Assembly: GCA_002309015.1 (NCBI GenBank)
Contig: DBWM01000067.1
Location: forward strand, 632 to 60,040
DNA: 59,409 nt
Source: Myxococcales bacterium UBA1238
GTDB lineage: Bacteria > Myxococcota_A > Bradymonadia > UBA7976 > UBA1532
Direction of reading: 5' to 3'
Position numbers and translations under genes: made by a program. The notes under the pieces were generated by a model. It was not told where the DNA came from. It searched no databases and saw only the letters and a list, made by a program, of their open reading frames with translations. Of this stretch, positions 1 to 8,374 are shown in pieces. The stretch's first letter is position 1. Each line of letters starts with the position of its first letter.

Positions 1-953
1 GCGCTCCGATGGCTTCCGAAGGCAGCTACATGGCTGGCGATGGCGCTCCGATGGCTTCCGAAGGCAGCTACATGGCTGGCGATGGCGCTCCGATGGCTTC
101 CGATGGTGGCTACATGGCTGGCGACGGCGCTCCGATGAGCTCAGAAGGCGGCTACGCGATGGGCGACGGTGCTCCGATGAACTCCGAAGGCGGCTATATG
201 GCTGGCGACGGTGCTCCGATGAACTCCGAAGGCGGCTACATGGCTGGCGACGGTGCTCCGATGAACTCCGAAGGCGGCTACATGGCTGGCGACGGCGCTC
301 CGATGAACTCCGAAGGCGGCTACGCGATGGGCGACGGTGCTCCGATGCGCTCAGAAGGTGGCTATGCGATGGGTGACGGTGCTCCGATGCGCTCCGATGA
401 CAACAATGTCTCGGGTGATGGCTTCCCGATGGGTGCATCCCAGTCGAGCAGCCAGGATGGTGCTCCGGTCGTCGCTGGAACCGATTCCGAAGAAGAGGAT
501 CTGACGAAGATGAGGCCCATCCAGCGCGAAGGCAGTGCGTCGATGCCGTCTACCGGCACGAGGCCGTCGATGACCGGTGCTTCGGCCAATGCTCCGTTGA
601 GTGGCGATGGTGCGCCAGTCAGCATGGGTATGCCGAGCTCGGACGTGGGTGCCTCTGCTGCGGCGATGGCTCCAGAGATGACTTCCGAAGGCGTTGCAGC
701 CTCCATCGCGGAAATCTCGACGAGCGATGCTGCGACCAAGGAAGCGACCTCCGGCAAAGCCAACATCGCGTTTGCGGGTGCGGGCATTGCAGCGCTTGCG
801 GGTGCTGCGGTGGTTGCCAAAGTCGCCCACGATGCCAAGAAGTCGCACGACAAAAAGAAGAAGGAAGAGGCTGAAAAGGCGAACGAAGAAGAATCGGACG
901 ATCAGGTTGCGGATTCTGAAACCTCGCCCGACGACCCCAACCACAAAGCCTGA
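1..953 (+). CDS. 14-residue-repeat protein with C-terminal membrane segment (5' partial)
   Basis: The reading frame is already open at base 1 and in repeat phase, so the true start lies outside the window. Nine near-perfect 14-residue units (pattern M-x-S-E-G-G-Y-M-A-G-D-G-A-P) are followed by one degenerate unit. Then come a Ser/Ala/Met-rich linker, one hydrophobic segment (ANIAFAGAGIAALAGAAVVA, about residue 255 of the visible part) and a Lys-rich then acidic tail. This suggests a membrane-anchored repeat protein, with the repeats and the tail on opposite sides. Codon choice is strongly C/T-biased like a highly expressed gene. A strong terminator follows directly. I do not recognise the family. 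Confidence 0.8.
   Translation, partial: APMASEGSYMAGDGAPMASEGSYMAGDGAPMASDGGYMAGDGAPMSSEGGYAMGDGAPMNSEGGYMAGDGAPMNSEGGYMAGDGAPMNSEGGYMAGDGAPMNSEGGYAMGDGAPMRSEGGYAMGDGAPMRSDDNNVSGDGFPMGASQSSSQDGAPVVAGTDSEEEDLTKMRPIQREGSASMPSTGTRPSMTGASANAPLSGDGAPVSMGMPSSDVGASAAAMAPEMTSEGVAASIAEISTSDAATKEATSGKANIAFAGAGIAALAGAAVVAKVAHDAKKSHDKKKKEEAEKANEEESDDQVADSETSPDDPNHKA
9..428 (+). repeat. 42-bp in-frame tandem repeat (14-residue units)
   Basis: Ten consecutive 42-bp units, the last one degenerate, encode the GDGAP-containing repeats. Adjacent copies differ mainly at residue 2 (A, S, N, R) and in the order of YMAG versus YAMG. This implies expansion by unequal recombination or slippage followed by some divergence. 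The array extends to the left edge, so the copy number is a minimum. Confidence 0.95.
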
Positions 954-976
954 TCCTCAGGCCTGACCGAAATTGA

Positions 977-1011
977 AGCGGCCTATCTGCAAAGGTAGGC
1001 CGCTTTTTTTT
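977..1011 (+). terminator. Rho-independent terminator of the repeat-protein gene
   Basis: Perfect 9-bp stem AGCGGCCTA/TAGGCCGCT with a 10-nt loop, followed by a run of eight T. It lies 24 bp after the stop codon. Confidence 0.95.
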
Positions 1012-1106
1012 ATCTCAATCCAAAATCTATCTTGACGATGAGTGCCTCAAACTGCGGGAGGCGGGAATGCAGGTCGGGTGAAGCAGAGCATCGGGCAGTA
1101 TGATGG

Positions 1107-1146
1107 GGCTTCGCGAGAATCGCGATCGAAGCCGTGTTTTTTTTTT
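1107..1146 (+). terminator. Possible second intrinsic terminator
   Basis: A GGCTT/AAGCC outer stem encloses a CGCGA-GAA-TCGCG inner hairpin and is followed by GTG and a run of about ten T. No gene lies between this and the terminator at 977-1011. It could therefore end a short unannotated transcript from 1012-1106, or act as a back-up terminator. Confidence 0.5.
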
Positions 1147-1191
1147 GAGATTTACCCTTTCTCTTTTTGGTTTTCTGTGCTATGAGCGGTT

Positions 1192-1220
1192 TTGTGAAAA
1201 TACATGAAAATGCGTTTTAT
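1192..1220 (+). promoter_or_regulatory. Candidate sigma70-type promoter
   Basis: TTGTGA and TTTTAT are spaced 17 bp apart (four of six matches to each consensus hexamer). They would start transcription about 35 bp before the ATG at 1263. Prediction by eye only. Confidence 0.35.
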
Positions 1221-1262
1221 GCTTGACGGCTGAATTCGAGCAGAGACGCGCGGGGAGCGATC

Positions 1263-1916
1263 ATGGAAACCGAAGTTCAAAACAATGAACAGCATCAGAA
1301 AAGGGGCAGCAGCAAGCGAATCAGGATCAGTTTGATCCTTTTGGGGATCGGCCTTTTGGCCACAGCTGTGCTCTTTGGACTCGATATTCTTATTATTGGA
1401 AATGATGACTATAGACACGGGCTGAACGTGTTTGTGCCGCTGTTCGTTATTTCTCAGGCCTGGCTCGCCGTAGCGACTTTGCTCTGTGTGAAGCTTCGAC
1501 CTTTCGCGTTCAGTATATGTGCCTTGCTGTTTCTATTTCCTCTTGTAGGTCTCATCATTACAGGCAAAGGAGACACCATGGCGAAAACCTGGCACGTCTT
1601 CTTCTTTTGGGCCTTTTGGCTGTTTCTTTGGAGATTTAAGACAGCGCCCCATGTTTCAGCTCGATTGAGTTCTCTTTGCCTCAGTCTGTGGACTTCGATT
1701 TTTCTCGGCGATCTTGCTGCCATGAGCCTTCAAACTGAGAAATGGCTCGCCGGACGCCCGCTCTTTGCTCATATGCTTTTCTTGCAACCGGATGTCTGGA
1801 TATGGATCCGGACCTTCCTCGGCTCGCTCGCGCTGATCCTCGCTGCCATCGCGGCGTTCAAATCCGCTCGTGCTTTTTCTGCGGAATCCCAGGAGCGATC
1901 CTCAGAGACTCCCTGA
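1263..1916 (+). CDS. Six-helix integral membrane protein of unknown function
   Basis: A 217-residue protein with a short charged N-terminus (K/R-rich around residues 15-22) and six hydrophobic segments: about residues 24-48, 55-80, 83-105, 110-127, 135-156 and 175-195. The C-terminal tail is short and Ser/Glu-rich. Tryptophans and phenylalanines are abundant in the fourth helix. No catalytic or transport motif is visible. The ATG at 1263 follows a weak GGGGAG. It is monocistronic in appearance, with terminators upstream and a minus-strand gene ending downstream. Unrecognised. Confidence 0.75.
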   Translation: METEVQNNEQHQKRGSSKRIRISLILLGIGLLATAVLFGLDILIIGNDDYRHGLNVFVPLFVISQAWLAVATLLCVKLRPFAFSICALLFLFPLVGLIITGKGDTMAKTWHVFFFWAFWLFLWRFKTAPHVSARLSSLCLSLWTSIFLGDLAAMSLQTEKWLAGRPLFAHMLFLQPDVWIWIRTFLGSLALILAAIAAFKSARAFSAESQERSSETP

Positions 1917-2011
1917 AGCGCCAGGTCTAGCTCAAATCCAGGCTCAGTTTTGCTGTGCTCTCTCGACGCTGTCCGGAGCGGTCTTCCTGGGCGCGGGAGG
2001 CGCGATCGCTT

Positions 2012-2488
2012 TTAGTTGCCGGAGTTGCGGTTTCTGCGGCGGCTGCGGAGGAGGGATGCGGCGTTTTCGTCAGTGATTTCGGGCTCTTGGTGGCGTCCTG
2101 CCCGGCGCATACGTCGTGAAGTTGGGGGGGCTGGGTTTTCGTTTACGGCGGGATCGGGCATCGGGGAAGCCTCGGTTGAGGTTTCTGGTTCCGCAGTTTT
2201 TTCGGTGGCGGTCGCTGTCTCCTGGGCGGCTTGTTCGCTCAGGCGTTGACTGCGGCGTCGGGCTCTCGCCGAACGTCCTTCGCTGCGAGGCAAAAAAGTC
2301 GTCTTTTCAGGTGGTTGCGGCTCTTGAGACTCGCTTTCAGGCTTTGGCTTGGGGGCGTCGTTTTTGGGCGGTTCCTCTACAGGTTCCACCGGTTCTGCCG
2401 GCTTTCTTCGCCTGAAATTCTGCTCCGTTGCGGCGTTGGGCTGCAGGAGATCGGCATAAATGGCTTCAAAAGTTACAAACTCTTCCAT
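2012..2488 (-). CDS. Disordered Pro/Glu/Arg-rich protein downstream of holB
   Basis: 158 residues. The ATG at 2488 lies 2 nt after the holB stop (TGACGATG), so the two are translationally coupled. A longer reading from 2593 would overlap holB and lacks reason. Only the first 20 residues look folded (MEEFVTFEAIYADLLQPN). The rest is low complexity: PVEPVEEPP and KPKPESESQEPQPPE acidic stretches alternate with Arg-rich patches (RSARARRRSQR, RRMRRAGR, RSRRRNRNSGN at the end). It could be a nucleic-acid-binding accessory tail protein; no family is recognised. Confidence 0.65.
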   Translation of the reverse strand: MEEFVTFEAIYADLLQPNAATEQNFRRRKPAEPVEPVEEPPKNDAPKPKPESESQEPQPPEKTTFLPRSEGRSARARRRSQRLSEQAAQETATATEKTAEPETSTEASPMPDPAVNENPAPPTSRRMRRAGRHQEPEITDENAASLLRSRRRNRNSGN

Positions 2489-2490
2489 CG

Positions 2491-3573
2491 TCACACTTTC
2501 AGCGGGCAGCGCTTGTTGCCCTGGAGCCGGATAAACAGGTTTTCCAGGGTCAATCGCGGTTCGCAGTTGGTGGATTGAAGGCGCCGTTCGCAATGATTGA
2601 TTTGTTCGATGCGGTCCAGGATGGCTTCCAGCGTGAGCTGTCCCGCCCGTGTTTGGGCCTGCTGCATCAGATCGCGGTGCACGATCGGCAGTTCCTGTGA
2701 GTGGATTTCAGTTTTGAGCAGCGCCAAATCGCGATACCAGGTCCGCAAAATATGGAGCACGATGGGCCATTCGAGCGGATCCTGCGCGGTCTTGCGCGAT
2801 TTGGAGGCGGGCAGGCAGCGCTCCACCTGATTCAGAAGCTGATCGATGCGGTTTAAACCGGAGGCGCTGTCAAAGTTCGCGATGATGCTGGCTTGCTGCG
2901 CAAACGTGGGGCTTTGGGCGAGTTTCAGGCCGTAGCCGATGGAGCCGCCCGAGAGTTGTGCGCAGAGTTCCGCCTGTTCCTCCGACAGCGATTCGCCTTC
3001 CGGCGTTTTCCCTTGTTGCAGAAGGAGTTGGCGTACGATTTTCGGGCTCAGCGGTTGAAACTGAATGGGCTGACAGCGCGAGAGGATGGTGGGTAGAAGG
3101 CGGTTCGCCTCGCTCGAGATCAGCAAAAAATGCGTGTTGGGACCGGGCTCTTCCAGGGTTTTGAGCAGCGCGTTGGCCGTCGACTGGTTCATCAGCTCGG
3201 GTTCTTCGATTTGGATGACGCGCCGGCCGCCTTCGTACGCCTTGATGGCGAGCGCTTCCTTCAGTTCGCGAATCTGGTCGACCTTAATAAACTGTTCGAG
3301 CGCGCCTTTTTCCTTTGAAAACTGCCGCTTGATAACGCGGAGGTTGGGATGCAGCTGCTCTTGCACGCGCCTGCAGGATTTGCATTGACCGCAAGGCTCA
3401 CCGTCCGAGGGCGATTCGCAGAGTAAAAGCTGTGTAAAGGCTTGCGCTGTAAAGGATTTTCCAACGCCGTCCGGCCCTTCAAAAAGATAGGCGTGGTGGA
3501 GGCGCTGCCCTTGAAATGCGGCCTGGAGCATCCGGATGGCGCGGTCCTGGCCTTGGATTTCTGAAAAAAACAT
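2491..3573 (-). CDS. holB: DNA polymerase III delta' subunit (clamp-loader ATPase)
   Basis: 360 residues with the clamp-loader AAA+ signature: Walker A GPDGVGKS (about residues 34-41), a four-Cys zinc module (CESPSDGEPCGQCKSC, about 53-68), a Walker-B-like strand ending IEEPELM, and the SRC motif (ILSRCQPIQF). The C-terminal half is the helical collar domain. It loads the beta sliding clamp within the replicative clamp-loader complex. The family resemblance to DnaX gamma/tau is close, but the length, the lack of a tau extension and the degenerate Walker B (EEPE rather than DEAH/DEVH) favour delta'. It is divergent from the lipoprotein gene at 3694 with about 120 bp between. Confidence 0.9.
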   Translation of the reverse strand: MFFSEIQGQDRAIRMLQAAFQGQRLHHAYLFEGPDGVGKSFTAQAFTQLLLCESPSDGEPCGQCKSCRRVQEQLHPNLRVIKRQFSKEKGALEQFIKVDQIRELKEALAIKAYEGGRRVIQIEEPELMNQSTANALLKTLEEPGPNTHFLLISSEANRLLPTILSRCQPIQFQPLSPKIVRQLLLQQGKTPEGESLSEEQAELCAQLSGGSIGYGLKLAQSPTFAQQASIIANFDSASGLNRIDQLLNQVERCLPASKSRKTAQDPLEWPIVLHILRTWYRDLALLKTEIHSQELPIVHRDLMQQAQTRAGQLTLEAILDRIEQINHCERRLQSTNCEPRLTLENLFIRLQGNKRCPLKV

Positions 3574-3656
3574 GCGGGAATCCTAACAGAGAGCGGAAGA
3601 AAATCCACGCTTGCTGAGTATCTTTTGCGGAAAGGATCGCTCTCAACCGATTTGCT

Positions 3657-3665
3657 TGATATAAT
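3657..3665 (+). promoter_or_regulatory. Extended -10 promoter element
   Basis: TGATATAAT is a perfect extended -10 (TGnTATAAT), with no good -35 at the usual distance. Transcription would start near 3672, giving a leader of about 22 nt before the ATG at 3694. This argues against the upstream in-frame starts at 3625 and 3664. Confidence 0.65.
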
Positions 3666-3693
3666 GCAAGGAATTGTGCTTTTGGGGGTTGCG

Positions 3694-6429
3694 ATGTCGC
3701 GCGATTGGCTGCCGTTTTTGCTTTTATTTTTAGGGGGATGTGAAACCGACAACCCCGCTTACATCGATATCCAGACTGCGGATGCCGGGAGTTCTACATG
3801 GACCGATGCGGGTCATCAATCGGCAGATGCTGCGCAAAGGATGGATGCCATATCTGATGATTCAGCGCTGGAGGACTCGGCCACAGAAGCGGATTCGGCG
3901 TTGATGGATTCAGCGTCGGAAGATTCGGCCACAGAAGCGGATTCGGCGCAGGAAGACTCGGCGCAGGAAGACTCGGCTCTGGAAGACTCAGAGTTGGAAG
4001 ACTCATCGCAGGAAGACTCATCGCAGGAAGACTCGGCGTTGGAAGACTCGGCGTTGGAAGACTCAGAGCCGGAAGACTCGGAGCCGGAAGACTCGGCGTT
4101 GGAAGACTCAGAGTTGGAAGACTCGGAGCTGGAAGACTCGGAGCTGGAAGACTCGGAGCTGGAAGACTCAGAGCTGGAAGACTCAGAGTTGGAAGACTCG
4201 GTCATAGAAGAGGATTCCGATGGGGACGGTTACAGCGTGGCGGCAGGGGATTGTGATGACCAGGATCCGAGCGTGCATCCCGGTGCGATCGAGCTTTGCG
4301 ATGGCATAGATAACGATTGCGATGGCTTTGTGGATGGCTTTTCGGTGGACTGTTACGAAGGGCCCGGCGGAACGGCAGGAACGGGCATTTGTGCTTACGG
4401 CAAAATGACTTGCGTTGATGGCGTCATGGGAGATTGTGCGGGGCAGACGCTGCCTCAGGAAGAGATCTGCGGCAACAATCTGGATGACGACTGCGACGGC
4501 GAGGAGGATGAGGAATGCTTGAGCGATCCTTGCGGTTTGGAAGGCGAGCTTCAACTCACCGCAAGCTGCATGTCGCAAGGCGCGGGCTACGGTGTGGTTT
4601 CGGTTTCCATCACCGATGAGAACGGGCGAGCTGTGGAAGATCTCGATGTCCAGTTTTCGGTCACGCCTGATTGGCCGTTGGGGGCGGTGCAGCATCAGGG
4701 CTCCATTTACTATGCAGTCTTCCAAGCACCCAATTTTAAAGGAGAGCTTCGGTTCACTGCGACGGCATCCTGTGAGTCTGGTCAGCGCGTGAGTGTGGGT
4801 GAAAAGACGCTTCGCGTGGTGGAGCGTCCAACGCCGGGCGCCTCGATTCGTACGGGTGGCTGCGAAGAGCTCGATGGTCTGCTGGATGTACAGGTGGTCG
4901 ATGCGGAGACTCTGGCTCCCATTGAAGGCGCAGTGGCGATGCTCGGTAATGAGCCGCAACGCTCTGCTTTTATACAGGATTTTGGTCGATGGCTGAACAA
5001 TGCCAACCCCAATCTGCTCAATGACGTTCAGACCGATGATCAGGGCGTGGCGGTTTTCTGGGATTTGGGCTCCGCAATTCAGGGACCGCAGACGCTCACG
5101 GTGGGGGCAGAAGGTTACGAATATGTGACGCTCCAGGATGTTTCGGCTTCTTCGGTGGCGATTCCGTTAAAACGTGTTTCTTCCACCCCTCCAGAAACGG
5201 TTTCGATGAGCGGAAAGTTTAGCAATTACAACAACTTATCCTCAGACAACTATGTCGATATGGGGATCACACTGATGCCCTTTGATTTGGAGTTTCTCGC
5301 ACAGATAAACGTCGATCGCCTGTTGAGCCATTACAATACCTGGACTCCTATTGGCGGCTTTTTGAGCGGTTTTATCGGCGAGTTGGCGGTTCCGGGGAAT
5401 CTTTGCGTTCCCAGTCAAACAGAGACGCTCTACGGCATGAGCGTCGATGTGAATGCGCATCCCTTTGCTTTGTCGCGTCCGGCTTCCAATTACGGTGCGC
5501 TCCTGGGGATTTCCGGAAAGCTTCCGATGAGTGCCATTACGGCTTCGATCAGCGATTTCAGTGTGAGCGCGCTGATGTCCGCTCTCTCTTTGGAACAAAT
5601 TGGGGTATTGCCGAAAGAGAGTTTGGCTCAGTCCACCGGAAATCTCACGGTGCCGCTTTCAGCTACGCTGCAAAAAAATGTGACCTGCCGCATGCAAAAT
5701 GTGCCCAGCGAGGCCGATGTCTTTTGCGTTGCAGCGGGCGACTGGTCTGGAGCCAACGGAACCGGACCTTTGTTCCCAATGGGATTTACCAGTATTTCTC
5801 ATACGTTAATTGAATCAGGGGAGGCTTCTGCAACGATCACTTCGGTGCCTTCGACGGGGCGTTTTGCTGGCATCGGACGCATTGGAGCCGCAGTGGCCCT
5901 GTTCAGCCAAAGCAGCACGCGGGCTTTCAAAAATGCGATCAGCGCAGTTTTGGTGCGCAGCGGACTGGATGCCTCTGGCGGTCAGATTCTGGCTCAAACC
6001 TTCTTTAAACCGATGCAAATTACGCAATCAAACCGTGTGATTTCATGGACTTCTCCTCAATCGTCGAGCAGTCCCGATGTCGATCTTTGCCGTGTGGAAT
6101 TGCTGCAAACGATCTCCGAAAGCTATGAGGTCGGCGAGACCACCAAGACCGAAACGCGCGACGTTTTGCTTTGGACCGCTTACGTGGGCGGCGACAGCGG
6201 GTCCATTTCATTCCCCGTTCTGCCTGGAAGCTGGCCCAGAAGCGATGCAAACGGCCTCGTAAATACAGTCACTACAACAGAAAACGATCGTTTGTCGGCG
6301 CGCGTGACCTGCTATCATCTGGGGCTTTCCGAAGTCTTTACGTTCGATCACGGCGATTTTGCAGAATTGATATCCGGGCTCACCCATCTCTCGTCCAATC
6401 GCGTCAATTCTTCGGCGTTTTCTCGATAA
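3694..6429 (+). CDS. MopE-like lipoprotein with acidic EDS repeats
   Basis: 911 residues from the ATG at 3694, chosen because GGGGGT lies just upstream and a signal peptide with lipobox LGGC (Cys16) follows. Order of parts: lipid anchor; a Ser/Asp/Glu linker of 5-residue EDSxL repeats (about residues 55-170); a DSDGDGYSVAAGDCDD Ca-binding-like stretch; two MopE-type motifs (CDGIDNDCDG and CGNNLDDDCDG); an Ig/carboxypeptidase-regulatory-like beta region (from about residue 275); and a long, mostly unrecognised C-terminal domain with three or four Cys. MopE motifs are linked to metal (copper/calcium) binding in secreted proteins. Probably displayed on the cell surface; the role is unknown. Confidence 0.85.
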   Translation: MSRDWLPFLLLFLGGCETDNPAYIDIQTADAGSSTWTDAGHQSADAAQRMDAISDDSALEDSATEADSALMDSASEDSATEADSAQEDSAQEDSALEDSELEDSSQEDSSQEDSALEDSALEDSEPEDSEPEDSALEDSELEDSELEDSELEDSELEDSELEDSELEDSVIEEDSDGDGYSVAAGDCDDQDPSVHPGAIELCDGIDNDCDGFVDGFSVDCYEGPGGTAGTGICAYGKMTCVDGVMGDCAGQTLPQEEICGNNLDDDCDGEEDEECLSDPCGLEGELQLTASCMSQGAGYGVVSVSITDENGRAVEDLDVQFSVTPDWPLGAVQHQGSIYYAVFQAPNFKGELRFTATASCESGQRVSVGEKTLRVVERPTPGASIRTGGCEELDGLLDVQVVDAETLAPIEGAVAMLGNEPQRSAFIQDFGRWLNNANPNLLNDVQTDDQGVAVFWDLGSAIQGPQTLTVGAEGYEYVTLQDVSASSVAIPLKRVSSTPPETVSMSGKFSNYNNLSSDNYVDMGITLMPFDLEFLAQINVDRLLSHYNTWTPIGGFLSGFIGELAVPGNLCVPSQTETLYGMSVDVNAHPFALSRPASNYGALLGISGKLPMSAITASISDFSVSALMSALSLEQIGVLPKESLAQSTGNLTVPLSATLQKNVTCRMQNVPSEADVFCVAAGDWSGANGTGPLFPMGFTSISHTLIESGEASATITSVPSTGRFAGIGRIGAAVALFSQSSTRAFKNAISAVLVRSGLDASGGQILAQTFFKPMQITQSNRVISWTSPQSSSSPDVDLCRVELLQTISESYEVGETTKTETRDVLLWTAYVGGDSGSISFPVLPGSWPRSDANGLVNTVTTTENDRLSARVTCYHLGLSEVFTFDHGDFAELISGLTHLSSNRVNSSAFSR
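3855..4206 (+). repeat. 15-bp-period in-frame repeat (EDSxL)
   Basis: Imperfect tandem copies of GAAGACTCGGAGCTG-type units encode E-D-S-(E/A/S/Q)-(L/P) pentapeptides. The period is a multiple of three, so copy-number change would alter linker length without a frameshift. The reverse strand is also open (Glu/Ser-rich) but only as a shadow. Confidence 0.9.
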
Positions 6430-6450
6430 CTCGTTAAGACTAAAGGAAAA

Positions 6451-7599
6451 ATGTTGAACCGACTTTTGCTCGCCTGTCTGATGCTGGTTGGGGCTTGTTC
6501 CTCTCGGCATTCCGATTCGCCGGCTCTTTCGGCGGCTTCTGCGCCCCTGATCGATCCTTCGCATCAAACGCGAAAATGGCCCAAAGAACGCGGAATTATC
6601 GATTCTCACGTGCATATTTCGCCCACCCAGACGGGGCTCGGTCTGGCGCTTGAGGTGTTTGAGCGCGCGGGCATCGACCGCTTTGTGGTCAAGAGTGCAG
6701 GCGTGGTGGGCAGTCGCAAATATCAGGCGCATCTCGCGATGCAGGAGATGATGGGCGAGCGGATGCGCTTGTTTGTGAATCTGGATTGGACGGGCATCGA
6801 TGATCCCGGCTTTGCAGATCGCGAAGTGGCCCGTCTGAGGCAAGCTGCAAAGGACGGGGCGATTGGCGTAAAAGTCTTTAAGGCGCTTGGACTTGCGGTG
6901 CGTACGGCCGATGGAAAGCTGTTGCCTGCGGATGATCCGCGCCTGATCCCCATCTTTGAGGCCTGCGCCGAGCTCGGGCTCATTTTTGCGTGGCATATCG
7001 CCGATCCCGTCGCCTTTTTTGAACCGGTCACGCCGGCCAACGAGCGCTATGCGGAGCTCTCCATCGCCGAGTCCTGGAGCTTTTTTGGTAAGGATTACCC
7101 GAGCTTTCAGTCGCTCATGGAGGCTCAGGAACGCGTGATCGCGCGCCACCCGAAGACCGTCTTCCTGCTCATCCATTTCGGTAATAATGCCGAGGACTTA
7201 GACTACGTCGACCGCCTGCTCGACCGCTATCCCAACGTCTACGTCGACACCTCCGCGCGCGTGCCCGAACTCGGGCGGCACAACGCCGAAAAGCTGCGCG
7301 CGCTCTTCATCAAGCAGCAGGATCGCATCCTGTTCGGTTCCGACATCATCTTCGGCAGTCGCGGTCAGATGCAGCTGGGATCGGTATCGCCCAATCCGCC
7401 CACCCCCGACGATGCCGAGGAGTTTTACGCCCGCCACTGGCGCTTTTTTGAGACGGGCCTGCGCCAAATCGAGCATCCCACGCCCATTCAGGGCGACTGG
7501 AAGATCGACGCGATCGATCTGCCGATGGATGTGCTCGAAAAAATTTACGTCAAGAATGCAGAAAAGCTTTTATTTTCAAAGCCTTTTAGGTCACAATAG
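6451..7599 (+). CDS. Amidohydrolase-family (Amidohydrolase_2) lipoprotein
   Basis: 382 residues. The ATG follows AAAGGAAAA. The signal peptide has lipobox VGAC (Cys16), so it is a membrane-anchored periplasmic or surface enzyme. The TIM-barrel metal site is visible: DSHVHIS (HxH, about residues 52-54), FAWHIADP and LIHFGNN (later His ligands), and ILFGSDIIFG (the conserved Asp after strand 8). This matches the PF04909-type amidohydrolase/decarboxylase group that uses one divalent metal. The substrate cannot be told. It lies 21 bp after the MopE-like gene and is probably co-transcribed with it. Confidence 0.85.
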   Translation: MLNRLLLACLMLVGACSSRHSDSPALSAASAPLIDPSHQTRKWPKERGIIDSHVHISPTQTGLGLALEVFERAGIDRFVVKSAGVVGSRKYQAHLAMQEMMGERMRLFVNLDWTGIDDPGFADREVARLRQAAKDGAIGVKVFKALGLAVRTADGKLLPADDPRLIPIFEACAELGLIFAWHIADPVAFFEPVTPANERYAELSIAESWSFFGKDYPSFQSLMEAQERVIARHPKTVFLLIHFGNNAEDLDYVDRLLDRYPNVYVDTSARVPELGRHNAEKLRALFIKQQDRILFGSDIIFGSRGQMQLGSVSPNPPTPDDAEEFYARHWRFFETGLRQIEHPTPIQGDWKIDAIDLPMDVLEKIYVKNAEKLLFSKPFRSQ

Positions 7600-7657
7600 A
7601 CCTTTGCCTTGAGCATGTTTTGAATCGCTTGCTGAACGAGCGATGGGAGAATGGTTG

Positions 7658-8347
7658 ATGAAAAAATCGTTTTTATGGGGATTGGTTTTGCTGGCCTGCG
7701 CTTGCAATCGTCCGGCTACGGCGGAGCAAACAAACGATGAGAAGCCTGTGATTGCACCCAAAGCCGCAGTCAACCAGGCCGTACTGAAGGATCCGTCCAA
7801 AGCCACAGAGCAGGCGCCCGAGACATTTGCGATTAAATTTGCGACGACCAAAGGCGATTTTTATGTCGATGTGACCCGGGCCTGGGCTCCCAAAGGTGCG
7901 GACCGCATCTACAATCTGGTCAAGGCGGGCTATTACAACGACGTGGCGTTTTTCCGCGTGATTTCCGGATTTATGGCGCAGGTGGGGATCTCCGGCGATC
8001 CTTCCGTCAACGCAGTCTGGCGGGTTGCGCGCATCGAGGATGATCCCTCCGCTGGCCAGTCCAACAGCCGCGGCATGGTCAGCTTCGCCACCGCAGGCCC
8101 CAACACCCGCACGACGCAGTTCTTTATCAACTTTGTCAACAACTCCAACCTGGATCGCTCCGGCTTTGTGCCCTTTGGTAAGGTCCGCGACATGACGGTC
8201 GTCGATGCGCTTTATGCCGGTTACGGTGAAGGTGCGCCGCGTGGAAAAGGCCCGTCACAAGGGCGTTTACAGGCTGAAGGGAACAGCTACTTAAAGCAGG
8301 AATTCCCGCAGCTGGACTACATCAAGTCGGCCACCATCGAACCCTAA
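7658..8347 (+). CDS. Cyclophilin-type peptidyl-prolyl cis-trans isomerase, lipoprotein
   Basis: 229 residues. The start at 7658 gives a clean signal MKKSFLWGLVLLAC with Cys14 as lipidation site; GGGAG lies about 9 nt upstream. Cyclophilin core motifs are FFRVISGFMAQVG (catalytic Arg, normally FHRVIxxFMxQGG) and SRGMVSFATAGPNTRTTQFF (normally MANAGPNTNGSQFF). The loop LDRSGFVPFGKV lacks the Trp of eukaryotic cyclophilins, as in many bacterial ones. It would catalyse proline isomerisation of envelope proteins, fitting a genome section full of exported proteins. Confidence 0.9.
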   Translation: MKKSFLWGLVLLACACNRPATAEQTNDEKPVIAPKAAVNQAVLKDPSKATEQAPETFAIKFATTKGDFYVDVTRAWAPKGADRIYNLVKAGYYNDVAFFRVISGFMAQVGISGDPSVNAVWRVARIEDDPSAGQSNSRGMVSFATAGPNTRTTQFFINFVNNSNLDRSGFVPFGKVRDMTVVDALYAGYGEGAPRGKGPSQGRLQAEGNSYLKQEFPQLDYIKSATIEP

Positions 8348-8374
8348 TCGCCCCCTCGCCAGCCCGCTTTTCTC

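Noticed and set aside
9..428. Regular repeats at the left edge as a possible CRISPR array
   Set aside because: Units are contiguous 42-bp coding repeats with no unique spacers, in frame throughout.
3625..3693. Upstream in-frame start of the MopE-like gene
   Set aside because: The extended -10 promoter at 3657-3665 lies inside it, and the lipoprotein signal begins at 3694.
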